Origin: Paraflavitalea sp. CAU 1676
GTDB taxonomy: Bacteria; Bacteroidota; Bacteroidia; Chitinophagales; Chitinophagaceae
Direction: 5' to 3'
Assembly: GCF_029223285.1 (NCBI RefSeq)
Contig: NZ_JARHUJ010000001.1
Location: 186,001 to 250,000, forward strand
Length of the DNA: 64,000 nt
Shown: piece after piece, positions 17,242 to 26,120 of the stretch
Layout: each line of letters starts with the position of its first letter
Position numbering within the stretch: the first letter of the stretch is position 1
Made by a program: the position numbers and the translations under genes
The notes under the pieces: model-generated
The model's input: the letters and a program-made list of their open reading frames with translations, nothing else
Databases searched by the model: none
Told to the model about the DNA's origin: nothing

Positions 17242-18489
17242 TTAAGTAAGCATGGCCACGGCCCTGGCAACGCCAGCAGCCAGTTGGTCCACTTCTTCTT
17301 TGGTATTATAGAAAGCAAACGAAACACGCACGGTGCCGGGAATGCCGAAGATCTCCATCAAAGGCTGCGTACAGTGGTGACCCGTCCGTACCGCAATACC
17401 CAGTTTGTCGAGCAGTACCCCTACGTCATAAGGATGTACGCCTTCTACAATGAAAGAAAGCACACCCGACTTCTGCTCGGCCGTACCAATCACCTTTAGT
17501 TTATCGATGGCAGTCAGCTTGGTAGTGGCATACTCCAGCAGTTCATGTTCGTATTGTTGAATAGCAGGCAAGCCAAGAGCGGTAACATAGTCGATGGCAT
17601 TGCCCAGGCAAATACAAGCTTCAATATTCGGCGTACCCGCTTCAAAACGGAATGGCAGGTCATGATAGGTCGTCTTCTCAAAGGTTACCTGCTTGATCAT
17701 ACTGCCGCCGCCCTGGTAAGGAGGCATTTGGTTCAGCCATTCTTCCTTACCATAAAGGATACCGATACCGGTTGGTCCGTAGATCTTATGCCCCGAGAAC
17801 ACCAGGAAGTCGACATCGAGTTCCTGAACGTCAACGGGAATATGTTGCACAGCCTGCGCCGCATCCAGCAACACCGGAATAGTATGCTGATGCGCCAGTG
17901 CGATGATATCCTTCACCGGGTTGATCGTGCCCAACGTATTGGAAACATAGGCAACAGAGATCAGCTTCACCTTATCATTCAGCAAAGCCTTGAAAGCATC
18001 CATCTTCAGTTCACCCTTTTCATTGATAGGGATCACCTTCAGAGTTGCTTTCCGGTCCTCACACATGATCTGCCAGGGAACGATGTTCGAGTGATGCTCC
18101 ATCGCAGAGATGATCACCTCGTCACCTTCTTTGATGAACTGTTTGCCGTAGCTGTAAGCCACCAGGTTGATGGCATCGGTAGTGCCCTTGGTGAAGATTA
18201 CTTCATGCTCATGGCGCGCATGAAGAAAAGCCTGCACCTTCCGGCGAGAAGCCTCGTAGGCGTCAGTCGCCTGCTGGCTCAAATGATGCACCCCGCGGTG
18301 CACATTGCTGTTCAGCTGCGTATAATAATCTTCGATGGCCCTGATTACCGCCCACGGTTTTTGAGCCGTAGCGCCGTTATCAAAGTACACCAGAGGTTTA
18401 CCGTATACTTTTCTTTCCAGTATAGGGAAATCCTTTCTGATCTTTTCTATGTCCAAAGTGGTAGGAGCTACCATAACGTCAGTACTCAT
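17242..18489 (-). CDS. sufS: SufS cysteine desulfurase (class V, PLP-dependent)
   Basis: About 415 residues from the ATG at 18489; a longer TTG frame at 18513 is less likely. SufS removes sulfur from cysteine to give alanine and an enzyme persulfide. Seen motifs: NVHRGVHHLSQQATD, the PLP-phosphate site FTKGTTDAINLVA, the His/Asp PLP contacts MEHHSNIVPW and LDAAQAV, the Schiff-base Lys in FSGHKIYGPTG, and the persulfide Cys in RTGHHCTQPLM. It is the fifth gene of the suf operon. A stable hairpin lies between sufD and sufS. Confidence 0.97.
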   Translation of the reverse strand: MSTDVMVAPTTLDIEKIRKDFPILERKVYGKPLVYFDNGATAQKPWAVIRAIEDYYTQLNSNVHRGVHHLSQQATDAYEASRRKVQAFLHARHEHEVIFTKGTTDAINLVAYSYGKQFIKEGDEVIISAMEHHSNIVPWQIMCEDRKATLKVIPINEKGELKMDAFKALLNDKVKLISVAYVSNTLGTINPVKDIIALAHQHTIPVLLDAAQAVQHIPVDVQELDVDFLVFSGHKIYGPTGIGILYGKEEWLNQMPPYQGGGSMIKQVTFEKTTYHDLPFRFEAGTPNIEACICLGNAIDYVTALGLPAIQQYEHELLEYATTKLTAIDKLKVIGTAEQKSGVLSFIVEGVHPYDVGVLLDKLGIAVRTGHHCTQPLMEIFGIPGTVRVSFAFYNTKEEVDQLAAGVARAVAMLT

Positions 18490-18559
18490 GTCTTTTAGAT
18501 TAACGATTAACAATGAGTGTTCTAAGGGACCTTTACGGAGCGTGTTGGTTAAATAAACT

Positions 18560-18585
18560 ACCCTGCCACAAAGAAGCGGCAGGGT
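18560..18585 (-). promoter_or_regulatory. Hairpin between sufD and sufS (attenuator or processing site)
   Basis: ACCCTGCC and GGCAGGGT form a perfect 8-bp stem with a 10-nt loop in the 149-nt gap. On the minus strand it is followed by a moderately T-rich AGTTTATTT. It is weak as a full terminator but could lower sufSE expression relative to sufBCD or protect the upstream mRNA end. Confidence 0.45.
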
Positions 18586-18638
18586 GGTTCAGTATAATTT
18601 ATCAACAAAAAATGGTGCTATCGGTTCGGCTGCCGCAC

Positions 18639-19964
18639 TTATTTCAATCCTTGTTCAATCAGTGCATTGATGTGTGACTGCACTTCAGGAATAGGGATCT
18701 TTTCCGTAACATCATAGGCAAAAGCGTGGATCAACAGCGCACGTGCCTTCTCTTCGCCAATACCCCTCGATTTCAGGTAAAACAAAGCATCGGGGTTGAA
18801 CTGGCCCATCGTGCTGCCGTGGCTGCACTTCACATCATCGGCAAAGATTTCCAGCTGAGGTTTGGAGTCAACCACTGCTTTCTTACCGAGGATCATATTG
18901 TTGTTCTGCTGAAAAGCGTTTGTCTTTTGAGCATCTTTACGCACAAAGATCTTTCCGTTGAACACCCCGGCCGAATCATCCTTCATCACCCCTTTGTACA
19001 GCTCATTGCTGTTGCAATGAGGTTTGCGGTGGTCTACGATGGTATGGTTGTCAACGATTTGCTGTCCACCGGCAAGGTATAAACCGTACAGGTGGCTTTC
19101 CACGTTCTCGCCATCCAACGCTACGTTAAGGTTGTTGCGCCACAGGCTTGTGCCGGGGAAAGAAGCTTTATAATTATTATAGAGGCTATTCGCCTGCTGA
19201 TAAACTTCAGTGTGATGCACATAGCGCGCATGCTGGTCGCCCGCCTGGATATAGAAATGCTGCATTTGCGCATTCTCCTGCACCACGATCTCGGCTACAT
19301 GGTTGATGAATACCGGAGCACCATTGGTGTCGGTACCATAACTTTCAATGATGCTGATCGACGCACTGGTGCCCAGCACAAACAACTGGCGGGGTTGAAA
19401 ATAAGTAGGTGCGTCGGCAGTGGTGATATGAATCAGGTGCAGCGGCTTTTCAACCACCGTGTTACGCTTCACCTCGATGAAGAGGCCATTGCGGAACAAA
19501 GCGGTATTGGCAGCTGCAAAATGAAACTTTTCCAGATCGATGTAACGGCCAAAATGCTGTTTGAAAGCAGGCCTGGCAGCGGCATCTGTGATCGAAGAAA
19601 GGTAAACGCCCTCTACGTTAACCGCGTCCGAAAGGTCCGCACGGTATTTACCGTTTACCAGCACGATATGATAACAATCGAGCAGGTCGATCTTCGATTT
19701 GGCAATCACCGCGTCCTTCACAGAAAGAATGTCTTCGTCCTGTTCCAGTTCAAAATTTTCCTTCAGCACTGGCACCAGGTTCGTGTACTTCCAGTCTTCT
19801 ACTTTGGTAGAAGGAAAGCCCAGTTGCTTGAAATGCCCGATCGCTTTGGCGCGCGCAGCGCCAACTTCAGGAGCTTCAGCCGCAAAAAGGGAAGAACGAA
19901 CTTCGTAGTCGGCGATGCACTGATCGTATAGAGAGCTGTTAATTTGTGTAATCCTGTTTTCCAT
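18639..19964 (-). CDS. sufD: SufD, Fe-S scaffold component
   Basis: 441 residues. SufD pairs with SufB and the SufC ATPase in the SufBC2D scaffold. The C-terminal half is the SufBD beta-helix, with NHTIVDHRKPHCNSNELYKGV, FNGKIFVRKDAQKTNAFQQN, DDVKCSHGSTMGQ and LFYLKSRGIGEEKARALLIHAF, all typical of the family. The N-terminal part has GFPSTKVEDWKYTNL, the usual SufD entry motif. It lies 50 nt downstream of sufC. Confidence 0.96.
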   Translation of the reverse strand: MENRITQINSSLYDQCIADYEVRSSLFAAEAPEVGAARAKAIGHFKQLGFPSTKVEDWKYTNLVPVLKENFELEQDEDILSVKDAVIAKSKIDLLDCYHIVLVNGKYRADLSDAVNVEGVYLSSITDAAARPAFKQHFGRYIDLEKFHFAAANTALFRNGLFIEVKRNTVVEKPLHLIHITTADAPTYFQPRQLFVLGTSASISIIESYGTDTNGAPVFINHVAEIVVQENAQMQHFYIQAGDQHARYVHHTEVYQQANSLYNNYKASFPGTSLWRNNLNVALDGENVESHLYGLYLAGGQQIVDNHTIVDHRKPHCNSNELYKGVMKDDSAGVFNGKIFVRKDAQKTNAFQQNNNMILGKKAVVDSKPQLEIFADDVKCSHGSTMGQFNPDALFYLKSRGIGEEKARALLIHAFAYDVTEKIPIPEVQSHINALIEQGLK

Positions 19965-20014
19965 TCCGGTTCTTTTTCTGCTGGTTCAATAAATCAAAGC
20001 TAATAGGCCGGAAA

Positions 20015-20797
20015 TTACCGGGGCAGCATAATATCAGCCGCTTCAGTCTCCTTGGAATCTTCCTTCAACCAGTCATAACCCTTCTCTTCCAGTTCCAACG
20101 CCAGGTCTTTCGTGCCCGATTTTACGATCTGGCCTTTGTACAACACGTGTACATAATCCGGAACGATGTATTCCAGCAAACGCTGATAGTGCGTAATGAT
20201 GATGAAAGCATTCTTGCCATTGCGCAGTTTGTTCACACCTCGCGATACGATACGCAGGGCATCGATATCCAAACCAGAATCGGTTTCATCGAGGATCGCC
20301 AGCTTCGGATCGAGCATCGCCAGTTGGAAGATCTCATTCCGCTTCTTTTCACCACCGGAAAAACCTTCATTCAAAGAACGGTTCGCCAATGCCGCATCGA
20401 ACTCAAGCAATTTTTGCTTTTCCTTCAGCAGCTTCAAAAATTCTTTGGCTTCCAGGTTGGGGAGTCCTTTATAGTTTCTGATCTCGTTGAGTGCGGTCTT
20501 TAAGAAATTGATGTTTGAAACACCTGGAATTTCAACGGGGTATTGAAAAGCCAGGAATACACCTTCTCTTGCACGGTCTTCGGGTGAAAGATCAAGAAGG
20601 TCCTTGCCTTCAAACAAAGCCTGTCCACCGGTAACTTCATAGTTTTCCTTACCAGTGAGTACGGAAGCCAAAGTACTCTTCCCGGAACCGTTAGGTCCCA
20701 TGATAGCATGCACCTCTCCGGCTTTTACCTCCAGGTCCAGCCCTTTCAGTATCTCCTTACCTTCAACAGATGCTTTCAGATTCTTAATACTTAACAT
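20015..20797 (-). CDS. sufC: SufC, ABC-type ATPase of the SUF scaffold
   Basis: 260 residues. Walker A GPNGSGKST, the Q-loop region FLAFQYPVEIPG, signature GFSGGEKKRNEI and Walker B KLAILDETDSGLD are all present; the SGGEKKRNE form and the DSGLD ending are specific to SufC rather than transport ATPases. It drives conformational change of SufBCD during cluster assembly. It sits between sufB and sufD. Confidence 0.97.
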   Translation of the reverse strand: MLSIKNLKASVEGKEILKGLDLEVKAGEVHAIMGPNGSGKSTLASVLTGKENYEVTGGQALFEGKDLLDLSPEDRAREGVFLAFQYPVEIPGVSNINFLKTALNEIRNYKGLPNLEAKEFLKLLKEKQKLLEFDAALANRSLNEGFSGGEKKRNEIFQLAMLDPKLAILDETDSGLDIDALRIVSRGVNKLRNGKNAFIIITHYQRLLEYIVPDYVHVLYKGQIVKSGTKDLALELEEKGYDWLKEDSKETEAADIMLPR

Positions 20798-20911
20798 TTA
20801 TTAACGCTTTGATAAATTTCTTGTGAAATCACAACCTCAGCAATACAGCCAGGGCCATGCTCTTTTACTTCAAAAGCCAATACCGCAGTACATAACCGCG
20901 GCGGCTGGTAA

Positions 20912-22357
20912 TTATCCAACAGATCCTTCCAGTGAAATAGCCAGCAATTTCTGGGCTTCCACCGCAAATTCCATGGGCAATTGGTTCAATACTTCCTTGG
21001 CATATCCATTCACGATCAGCGCTACCGCTTTCTCCGTGTCGATGCCACGTTGATTGAGGTAGAAGATCTGGTCTTCACCGATCTTCGAAGTCGTGGCCTC
21101 ATGCTCTACCATCGCAGAACTGTTCTTCGATTCGATGTAGGGAAACGTATGAGCACCACACTCGTCGCCGATCAGCAGTGAGTCGCACTGCGTAAAGTTC
21201 CGCGCATTGTCTGCGCCGCTGCCCACTTGCACCAAACCGCGATAGCTGTTCTGGCCATGGCCGGCAGAGATACCTTTCGAAATGATACGGCTGCGGGTAT
21301 TTTTACCGATATGGTACATCTTAGTACCGGTATCAGCAATTTGTTTGTTCTTCGTCAGTGCCACAGAGTAAAACTCACCGGTCGAATTATCGCCGCGGAG
21401 AATGACACTGGGATACTTCCAGGTGATCGCCGAACCGGTTTCCACCTGTGTCCAGGAGATCTTTGAATTGACGCCTTTGCAAATGCCACGCTTGGTAACG
21501 AAGTTGTAGATACCGCCAACCCCATCCTTGTCACCGGGATACCAGTTTTGAACGGTAGAGTACTTGATCTCGGCATTTTCCAACGTGATCAGTTCCACCA
21601 CGGCAGCATGCAGTTGATTTTCGTCACGCATAGGCGCCGTACAACCCTCAAGGTAGCTAACATAACTGTCGTCATCGGCTACAATGAGTGTACGTTCAAA
21701 CTGACCGGTGTTCTCCGCGTTGATACGGAAATACGTCGACAGTTCCATCGGGCAACGAACCCCTTTCGGGATGTACACGAAAGAACCATCGGAGAAAACA
21801 GCCGCATTCAGTGCCGCGAAAATATTATCGGTATGAGGTACAACTGTACCCAGGTATTTCTTAACAAGGTCAGGATACTCCTGCACGGCCTCACCGAAAG
21901 AACAGAAAATAACGCCCATCTCTTTCAGCTTACCCTTGAAGGTAGTAACGACAGATACGCTATCGAATACAGCGTCCACGGCAACGCCGGCCAGCATTTT
22001 TTGTTCAGTCAGGGGAATACCCAGCTTTTCAAAAGTAGCCAGCAGTTCGGGATCTACTTCGTCCAGGCTGTTCAGCTTGGCTTTCTTGCGGGGAGCGGCA
22101 TAATAGGAGATGCCCTGGAGGTCCATTTTAGGCATTTCGAAATTCTGCCAGGTAGGCCATTCCATCTTTTCAAAATGGCGAAACGCTTTCAGGCGCCATT
22201 CCAGCAACCAATCAGGTTCGTTCTTTTTGGCAGAAATAAACCGGATCGTATCCTCATTCAGCCCTTTAGGGGCAAAATCCATCTCGATATTGGTCGTAAA
22301 ACCATACTTGTACTCTTCGGTCGAGACGTCCTTTAAAATATCTAAATCAGTACTCAT
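20912..22357 (-). CDS. sufB: SufB, Fe-S scaffold component
   Basis: 481 residues from the ATG at 22357; an upstream TTG at 22381 is less likely. SufB is the main site of cluster building. Family landmarks: [85 protein letters not shown] with the conserved Cys/His near the SufD interface, and [20 protein letters not shown]. Downstream of sufA by about 110 nt and upstream of sufC by about 115 nt. Confidence 0.97.
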   Translation of the reverse strand: MSTDLDILKDVSTEEYKYGFTTNIEMDFAPKGLNEDTIRFISAKKNEPDWLLEWRLKAFRHFEKMEWPTWQNFEMPKMDLQGISYYAAPRKKAKLNSLDEVDPELLATFEKLGIPLTEQKMLAGVAVDAVFDSVSVVTTFKGKLKEMGVIFCSFGEAVQEYPDLVKKYLGTVVPHTDNIFAALNAAVFSDGSFVYIPKGVRCPMELSTYFRINAENTGQFERTLIVADDDSYVSYLEGCTAPMRDENQLHAAVVELITLENAEIKYSTVQNWYPGDKDGVGGIYNFVTKRGICKGVNSKISWTQVETGSAITWKYPSVILRGDNSTGEFYSVALTKNKQIADTGTKMYHIGKNTRSRIISKGISAGHGQNSYRGLVQVGSGADNARNFTQCDSLLIGDECGAHTFPYIESKNSSAMVEHEATTSKIGEDQIFYLNQRGIDTEKAVALIVNGYAKEVLNQLPMEFAVEAQKLLAISLEGSVG

Positions 22358-22466
22358 GTTCTTTTTCGCTTGGTTAGTCAAAAAATAACCGTTGATGCAA
22401 ATCTTCCCAGCTACAACAAAATGGGGTCGATCGGGTTGTCATCCCTCCGTCATTCCGGGTCTTGTC

Positions 22467-22793
22467 CTACACCGCAAAACTTTCGCCGCATGCACAGGTC
22501 CGTGATGCATTCGGGTTATTGAAGAACAAACCTTTGCCGTTCAGACCACTGGAATAATCCAGCTCGGTGCCGTACAGGTACAGCAGGCTCTTCATCTCCA
22601 CCACCAGCTTCAAACCCTTGTCTTCAAAAACCTGGTCGGCTTCCTTCATCTCCCTGTCAAACTTCATTTCGTACGAAAGACCCGAGCAACCGCCCCCTTT
22701 CACACCTACACGAACGAAGCTGCCTTCGCCATGCCCTTCTTTAGCCATTTGCTGGCGGATATATTCCTGAGCGCTATTTGAAATTGTTATCAT
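22467..22793 (-). CDS. sufA: SufA/IscA/HesB-type Fe-S carrier
   Basis: 108 residues. It carries the three cluster-binding cysteines of A-type carriers: one in VGVKGGGCSGLSYEM and two in the C-terminal CACGESF. It takes clusters from SufBCD to client proteins. As the first gene of the suf cluster it probably carries the operon promoter upstream, where a perfect palindrome lies 13-32 nt before the start codon. Confidence 0.94.
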   Translation of the reverse strand: MITISNSAQEYIRQQMAKEGHGEGSFVRVGVKGGGCSGLSYEMKFDREMKEADQVFEDKGLKLVVEMKSLLYLYGTELDYSSGLNGKGLFFNNPNASRTCACGESFAV

Positions 22794-22804
22794 TTTTTAT
22801 GCTT

Positions 22805-22825
22805 TATTGGTGATGATTACCAATA
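22805..22825. promoter_or_regulatory. Perfect palindrome upstream of the suf operon
   Basis: TATTGGT-N7-ACCAATA, exactly symmetrical, starts 12 nt upstream of the sufA start codon. Its size and place fit an operator for a dimeric regulator of Fe-S biogenesis. It does not match the IscR or Fur consensus closely, so the regulator is unknown. Confidence 0.5.
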
Positions 22826-23343
22826 TAACAATACACCAGGCCATTGGTTGCCTGCGCAAGTTATAGCTATAAATCCTAACCACATTGATTTACAGCAATA
22901 AACAGTCGGCTTTCGGCAAATTTTGAAAAACCTGAAAAGAAATTGCCCAAAATGACAAAATCAGACTGCAAAAATAGTGTATAAAGGCCGTCTTTTTAGC
23001 GGATTTATAGGCTTTTTGGTCTATATGAGGTACAATTAACAACCCGGTTGCCAGCTGGCGAACGGCCGTTTGCCACCCCGGCCCGGCATAGCGCGAAATC
23101 GCCACTGCACCGGCAGTCTTTGACGGGAAAAAGGTGCGCCGAAGCAATAGCAGGGTGACGCTCTGCGACTTCGAAAGCGGCCAAAGGTCGGCTAAACCCT
23201 CGCTTTATATGGTTTGGCGCTGCGATGGGCGAATCTTTATGGCTATTGGTAATCAATGCAGGATGGTTAAAAGAAGCATCGAAAACGACCCGGTTTTTTG
23301 CTTTTCAGAATAGCCTGCTGTCAAAGTGGCATCAAAGATGGAC
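22826..23343. other. Intergenic region, no gene assigned
   Basis: Upstream of sufA and far from the next gene. It is AT-rich near 22860-23000 and GC-rich at 23040-23200. Minus-strand frames at 22890-23147 and 23005-23256 show no family motifs and overlap each other, so neither is called. It may hold a decayed gene. Confidence 0.3.
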
Positions 23344-23536
23344 CTGGAAAGGATCGTTTCCAGACCCCTTATCCTTCCGCCGGGGATGATAAGGGGATGC
23401 TAAGTAGATGATAAAGGCATCCGGTAAACTTGATGTAAAGCAAACGTAAACCTGGAGTAAACCTAGAGTAAACCGCAAGTGGTGGTGAGACTGCCATTAG
23501 CCGAATCCGATTGGGGACAATGCCCCTTCGCGGGGC
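23344..23536. repeat. Structured intergenic element: hairpins plus five 11-bp tandem units
   Basis: Two adjacent hairpins (CTGGAAA/TTTCCAG at 23344-23363; CCCCTTATC/GATAAGGGG at 23365-23396) precede a tandem array at 23424-23478. Its five units of exactly 11 bp all begin GTAAA, consensus GTAAACCTGGA. A GCCCC/GGGGC hairpin lies at 23522-23536. The period equals about one turn of B-DNA, so equivalent bases face the same side. It is too short-period for CRISPR. A similar arrangement occurs at 63693-63857 with a different unit. Confidence 0.7.
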
Positions 23537-23762
23537 GGTTCAGACGGGCTAAAGAGCCCGCAAGGCAGGAAATCTGAGGTTGGGTAACCTCCTTCTGCAG
23601 AAAAAAGAGATGGCATTTCATCCTTCTAAAGGTACGAAAAATGCCATAATGGCGCAAATGAATGGAGTATTTAACCGGTCGCCGCTACCGCTTAACCCAG
23701 GAATAATATCCTTATAAGAGAAAAACCTTATATTCGAAAAACCGTTAAACCAAACCACGCTT

Positions 23763-24449
23763 ATGATACGGTCGGCAAAAATTGATTGGGAAATCAACAT
23801 CCTAACCCTGCGCCAGGAAATATTACTCCTACCCAGCACCTGGTCGCCCCATTTTAATACCCAACATTATGAAGGCGAATGGACCGTCCTCCCCCTCCGC
23901 GCTCCCGGCGGCCACCACGATCGCATCATTCCCGACCTCATGCAGGAAGGCGAATACCAGGATACCCCCCTTATGCAAAACTGCCCCGCTATCAGGCAAC
24001 TCATCAGCACATTTCAATGCCCCATACGCTCCGTAAGGCTGCTCAACCTCAAACGGGGCGCCATCATCAAAGAACACCGCGACCACGAACTGGCATTTGA
24101 ACACGGCGAAGCCCGCCTGCACATACCTGTATTTACCAACGAACACGTTGAATTTTTTGTCCAGCAGGAGCGCATCATCATGGAGCCTGGCGAATGCTGG
24201 TACATCAACGCCAACCTGCCCCACCGCGTGGCCAATTATGGCCCCACCGATCGCATCCACCTGGTAATAGACTGTACCGTCAACGACTGGCTGCGCGAAT
24301 TATTCGAACGGTCACCCAAAACCACCGTAGCCGAAGAACGCAAAACCGGCGAGCTGTTGAAGATGATCTTCGAACTGCGTCTCCAGAACACAGATATTAC
24401 CAATAAGCTGGCCGATGAATTAGAACAAAGTTTGCTCGAACAGGCGTAA
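23763..24449 (+). CDS. Aspartyl/asparaginyl beta-hydroxylase-family dioxygenase
   Basis: 228 residues with the Asp/Arg hydroxylase domain (cupin fold, Fe(II)/2-oxoglutarate). Seen: VRLLNLKRGAIIKEHRDHE, whose His should be the first iron ligand, then EARLHIPVFTN, and GECWYINANLPHRVANYG with the second His ligand. RIHLVIDC follows, where the Arg can bind 2-oxoglutarate. No signal peptide, so cytosolic. The substrate is unknown; related bacterial proteins hydroxylate Asp/Asn side chains of peptides. It precedes an APS kinase gene by 9 nt, so the two are almost certainly co-transcribed, with a sulfotransferase gene converging on them. Confidence 0.88.
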   Translation: MIRSAKIDWEINILTLRQEILLLPSTWSPHFNTQHYEGEWTVLPLRAPGGHHDRIIPDLMQEGEYQDTPLMQNCPAIRQLISTFQCPIRSVRLLNLKRGAIIKEHRDHELAFEHGEARLHIPVFTNEHVEFFVQQERIIMEPGECWYINANLPHRVANYGPTDRIHLVIDCTVNDWLRELFERSPKTTVAEERKTGELLKMIFELRLQNTDITNKLADELEQSLLEQA

Positions 24450-24458
24450 TTTCCGGGT

Positions 24459-24995
24459 ATGGTACTCATCCAACTAACGGGCTTGTCTGGTGCAGGGAAA
24501 ACATCCATCGCATTCAGGGTACAACAATTATTGTTGCAAAGGGATATCGCAGCACAGATCATCGACGGAGATGCTTATCGGCAGACAGTTTGTAAAGACC
24601 TCGGCTTCACACCCGCCGACAGGCGCGAAAACATCCGACGCCTCGGTGCCATCGCCCACGACATCGTACAGCAAAATACCATCGCCATCATCGCAGCCAT
24701 CAATCCCTACGAAGAGGTACGGCAGGAATTGCGCGCGCAATACAATGCACACACCGTGTGGATACATTGCTCCCTCGATGTCCTGGTAGAAAGAGATACG
24801 AAAGGATTGTACAAACGGGCTCTGCTCCCGGTCGGGCATCCCGAAAGAGTAAACAACCTCACCGGTGTAAACGATAGCTATGATATCCCCATAAGGGCCG
24901 ACCTGGTGATATATACGCACTCCGAAGACCTTGAAACCTCTTCCGTACGCCTGTTTGCATTTATACTCGACCACCTGCTCAATGGCGGTTCATAG
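24459..24995 (+). CDS. cysC: Adenylylsulfate (APS) kinase
   Basis: 178 residues. It phosphorylates APS to PAPS, the universal sulfuryl donor. Motifs: P-loop TGLSGAGKTS, the APS-binding DGDAYRQTVCKDLGFTPADRRENIRRLG, and KGLYKRAL of the lid region. No CysN/CysD sulfurylase genes are nearby, so the enzyme here looks dedicated to supplying PAPS to the adjacent sulfotransferase rather than to sulfate assimilation. It follows the hydroxylase by 9 nt; its 3' end overlaps the convergent sulfotransferase gene by 6 nt. Confidence 0.93.
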   Translation: MVLIQLTGLSGAGKTSIAFRVQQLLLQRDIAAQIIDGDAYRQTVCKDLGFTPADRRENIRRLGAIAHDIVQQNTIAIIAAINPYEEVRQELRAQYNAHTVWIHCSLDVLVERDTKGLYKRALLPVGHPERVNNLTGVNDSYDIPIRADLVIYTHSEDLETSSVRLFAFILDHLLNGGS

Positions 24996-25970
24996 AGTTC
25001 GACGCTGTATCCGCAAAGCATCCAGCTCCTCATACAAAAGCATCACCGGCTGCACGCTTTCCGGTAAAGATTCATCTGCCGCCGGCTCCTGAAAAACCTG
25101 TTGTGGATATTTCGCATGAAACCGGCTGCGTTCTTCCATCTGCGTCCGGTATTGATCCGAAACTTTCATCCTGGTGAGTGCCGCAATCTTGTCAATGGTA
25201 GATAAAACAGGCTCCCGGTAATTTACCAGCACCGAATGAGGATCATCTGCTGCCACCTCCAGCATGATCCGGAAATAACGCTCCAGCACCAGCGCCATAT
25301 AATCATCCAGCGAAAGGTCAAGGATAGCAGTCTCGTCAAAACCAAACACCCCCGGCTCGATCACACCCTGCACCGATTGCATGCCTCGTCGCCTTCTTTG
25401 CGATTGGATCACCTCATCCGGCGAACGATACAATAAGATAAACGGAACTGTTGGGTATAGTTGCCGCAGCTCCCGGTAAAAGCACAGGTGCCAGCTATCG
25501 CATTTCACGAACAGGTGTGTTTCATCGCCTCTTCTCTGCTGACCATAAAAGCGTAGAGCGCCATTAAATAGGGCAGGAATGGCGGCTTCCTGAACGGGCA
25601 GGTTACCAAAAGGAATCCTCAATAAAGCATCCAGGAAGGGAACTTCCGCCAGCACGATATGCTGCTCCGGTAAGCCCAGCAGTTGGGCAAAAAGCGTAGA
25701 ACCACACCGCGAAACATGAAAGATAAAAGCGCTGGGTGCAACAGCATTTATTGAAGCTGGCCAATGCGTCAACATCTCCGGCGAACTCGCACTGCGAAAT
25801 TTACCGGAATTCTCCGGCAGCTGCAAACACGCACTCACCGTTTCATCAAAGAAGGGGGCGGTATAACGCTGGTCGCCCGTGTACAACCACATACATTGCA
25901 GCACGGCTTCCCGCACAGAAAGCTTATAGGGGATCCAGCCGGCAAGAGCAGCTGCGTTAGGTTCATTCAT
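24990..25970 (-). CDS. PAPS-dependent sulfotransferase family protein
   Basis: 326 residues. The 5'-phosphosulfate-binding loop is FHVSRCGSTLFAQLLG (about residue 85) and the 3'-phosphate-binding region is PFILLYRSPDEVIQSQRRRR (about 178-197), both typical of the sulfotransferase superfamily. There is no signal peptide or membrane segment, so it should act in the cytosol. The acceptor is unknown: peptide, lipid or small molecule. It is convergent and overlapping with the APS kinase, supporting a functional link through PAPS and perhaps with the hydroxylase product. Confidence 0.85.
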   Translation of the reverse strand: MNEPNAAALAGWIPYKLSVREAVLQCMWLYTGDQRYTAPFFDETVSACLQLPENSGKFRSASSPEMLTHWPASINAVAPSAFIFHVSRCGSTLFAQLLGLPEQHIVLAEVPFLDALLRIPFGNLPVQEAAIPALFNGALRFYGQQRRGDETHLFVKCDSWHLCFYRELRQLYPTVPFILLYRSPDEVIQSQRRRRGMQSVQGVIEPGVFGFDETAILDLSLDDYMALVLERYFRIMLEVAADDPHSVLVNYREPVLSTIDKIAALTRMKVSDQYRTQMEERSRFHAKYPQQVFQEPAADESLPESVQPVMLLYEELDALRIQRRTL

Positions 25971-26120
25971 AGCTGAATAGGATGATGATAGATTAAATAT
26001 AACCCATTCCGAACAATCACCACACCGCCCTTGTTATTCCTAGCCCCGGGTTAGGTGACAACTCACCCCCGGTCAAAAGATTAGCTTGCCTGCACAGCTT
26101 CAAACCGGAACCGAATAGCC

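Noticed and set aside
22890-23256. Two overlapping minus-strand frames (85 and 83 codons)
   Set aside because: They overlap each other in different frames, have no recognisable motif, and no terminator; a decayed gene is possible but not supported.
23424-23478. CRISPR-like appearance of the GTAAA array
   Set aside because: Units are only 11 bp with no spacers, and no cas genes are present.
23463-23657. 64-codon minus-strand frame
   Set aside because: Overlaps the 11-bp tandem array and a hairpin; peptide composition looks random.
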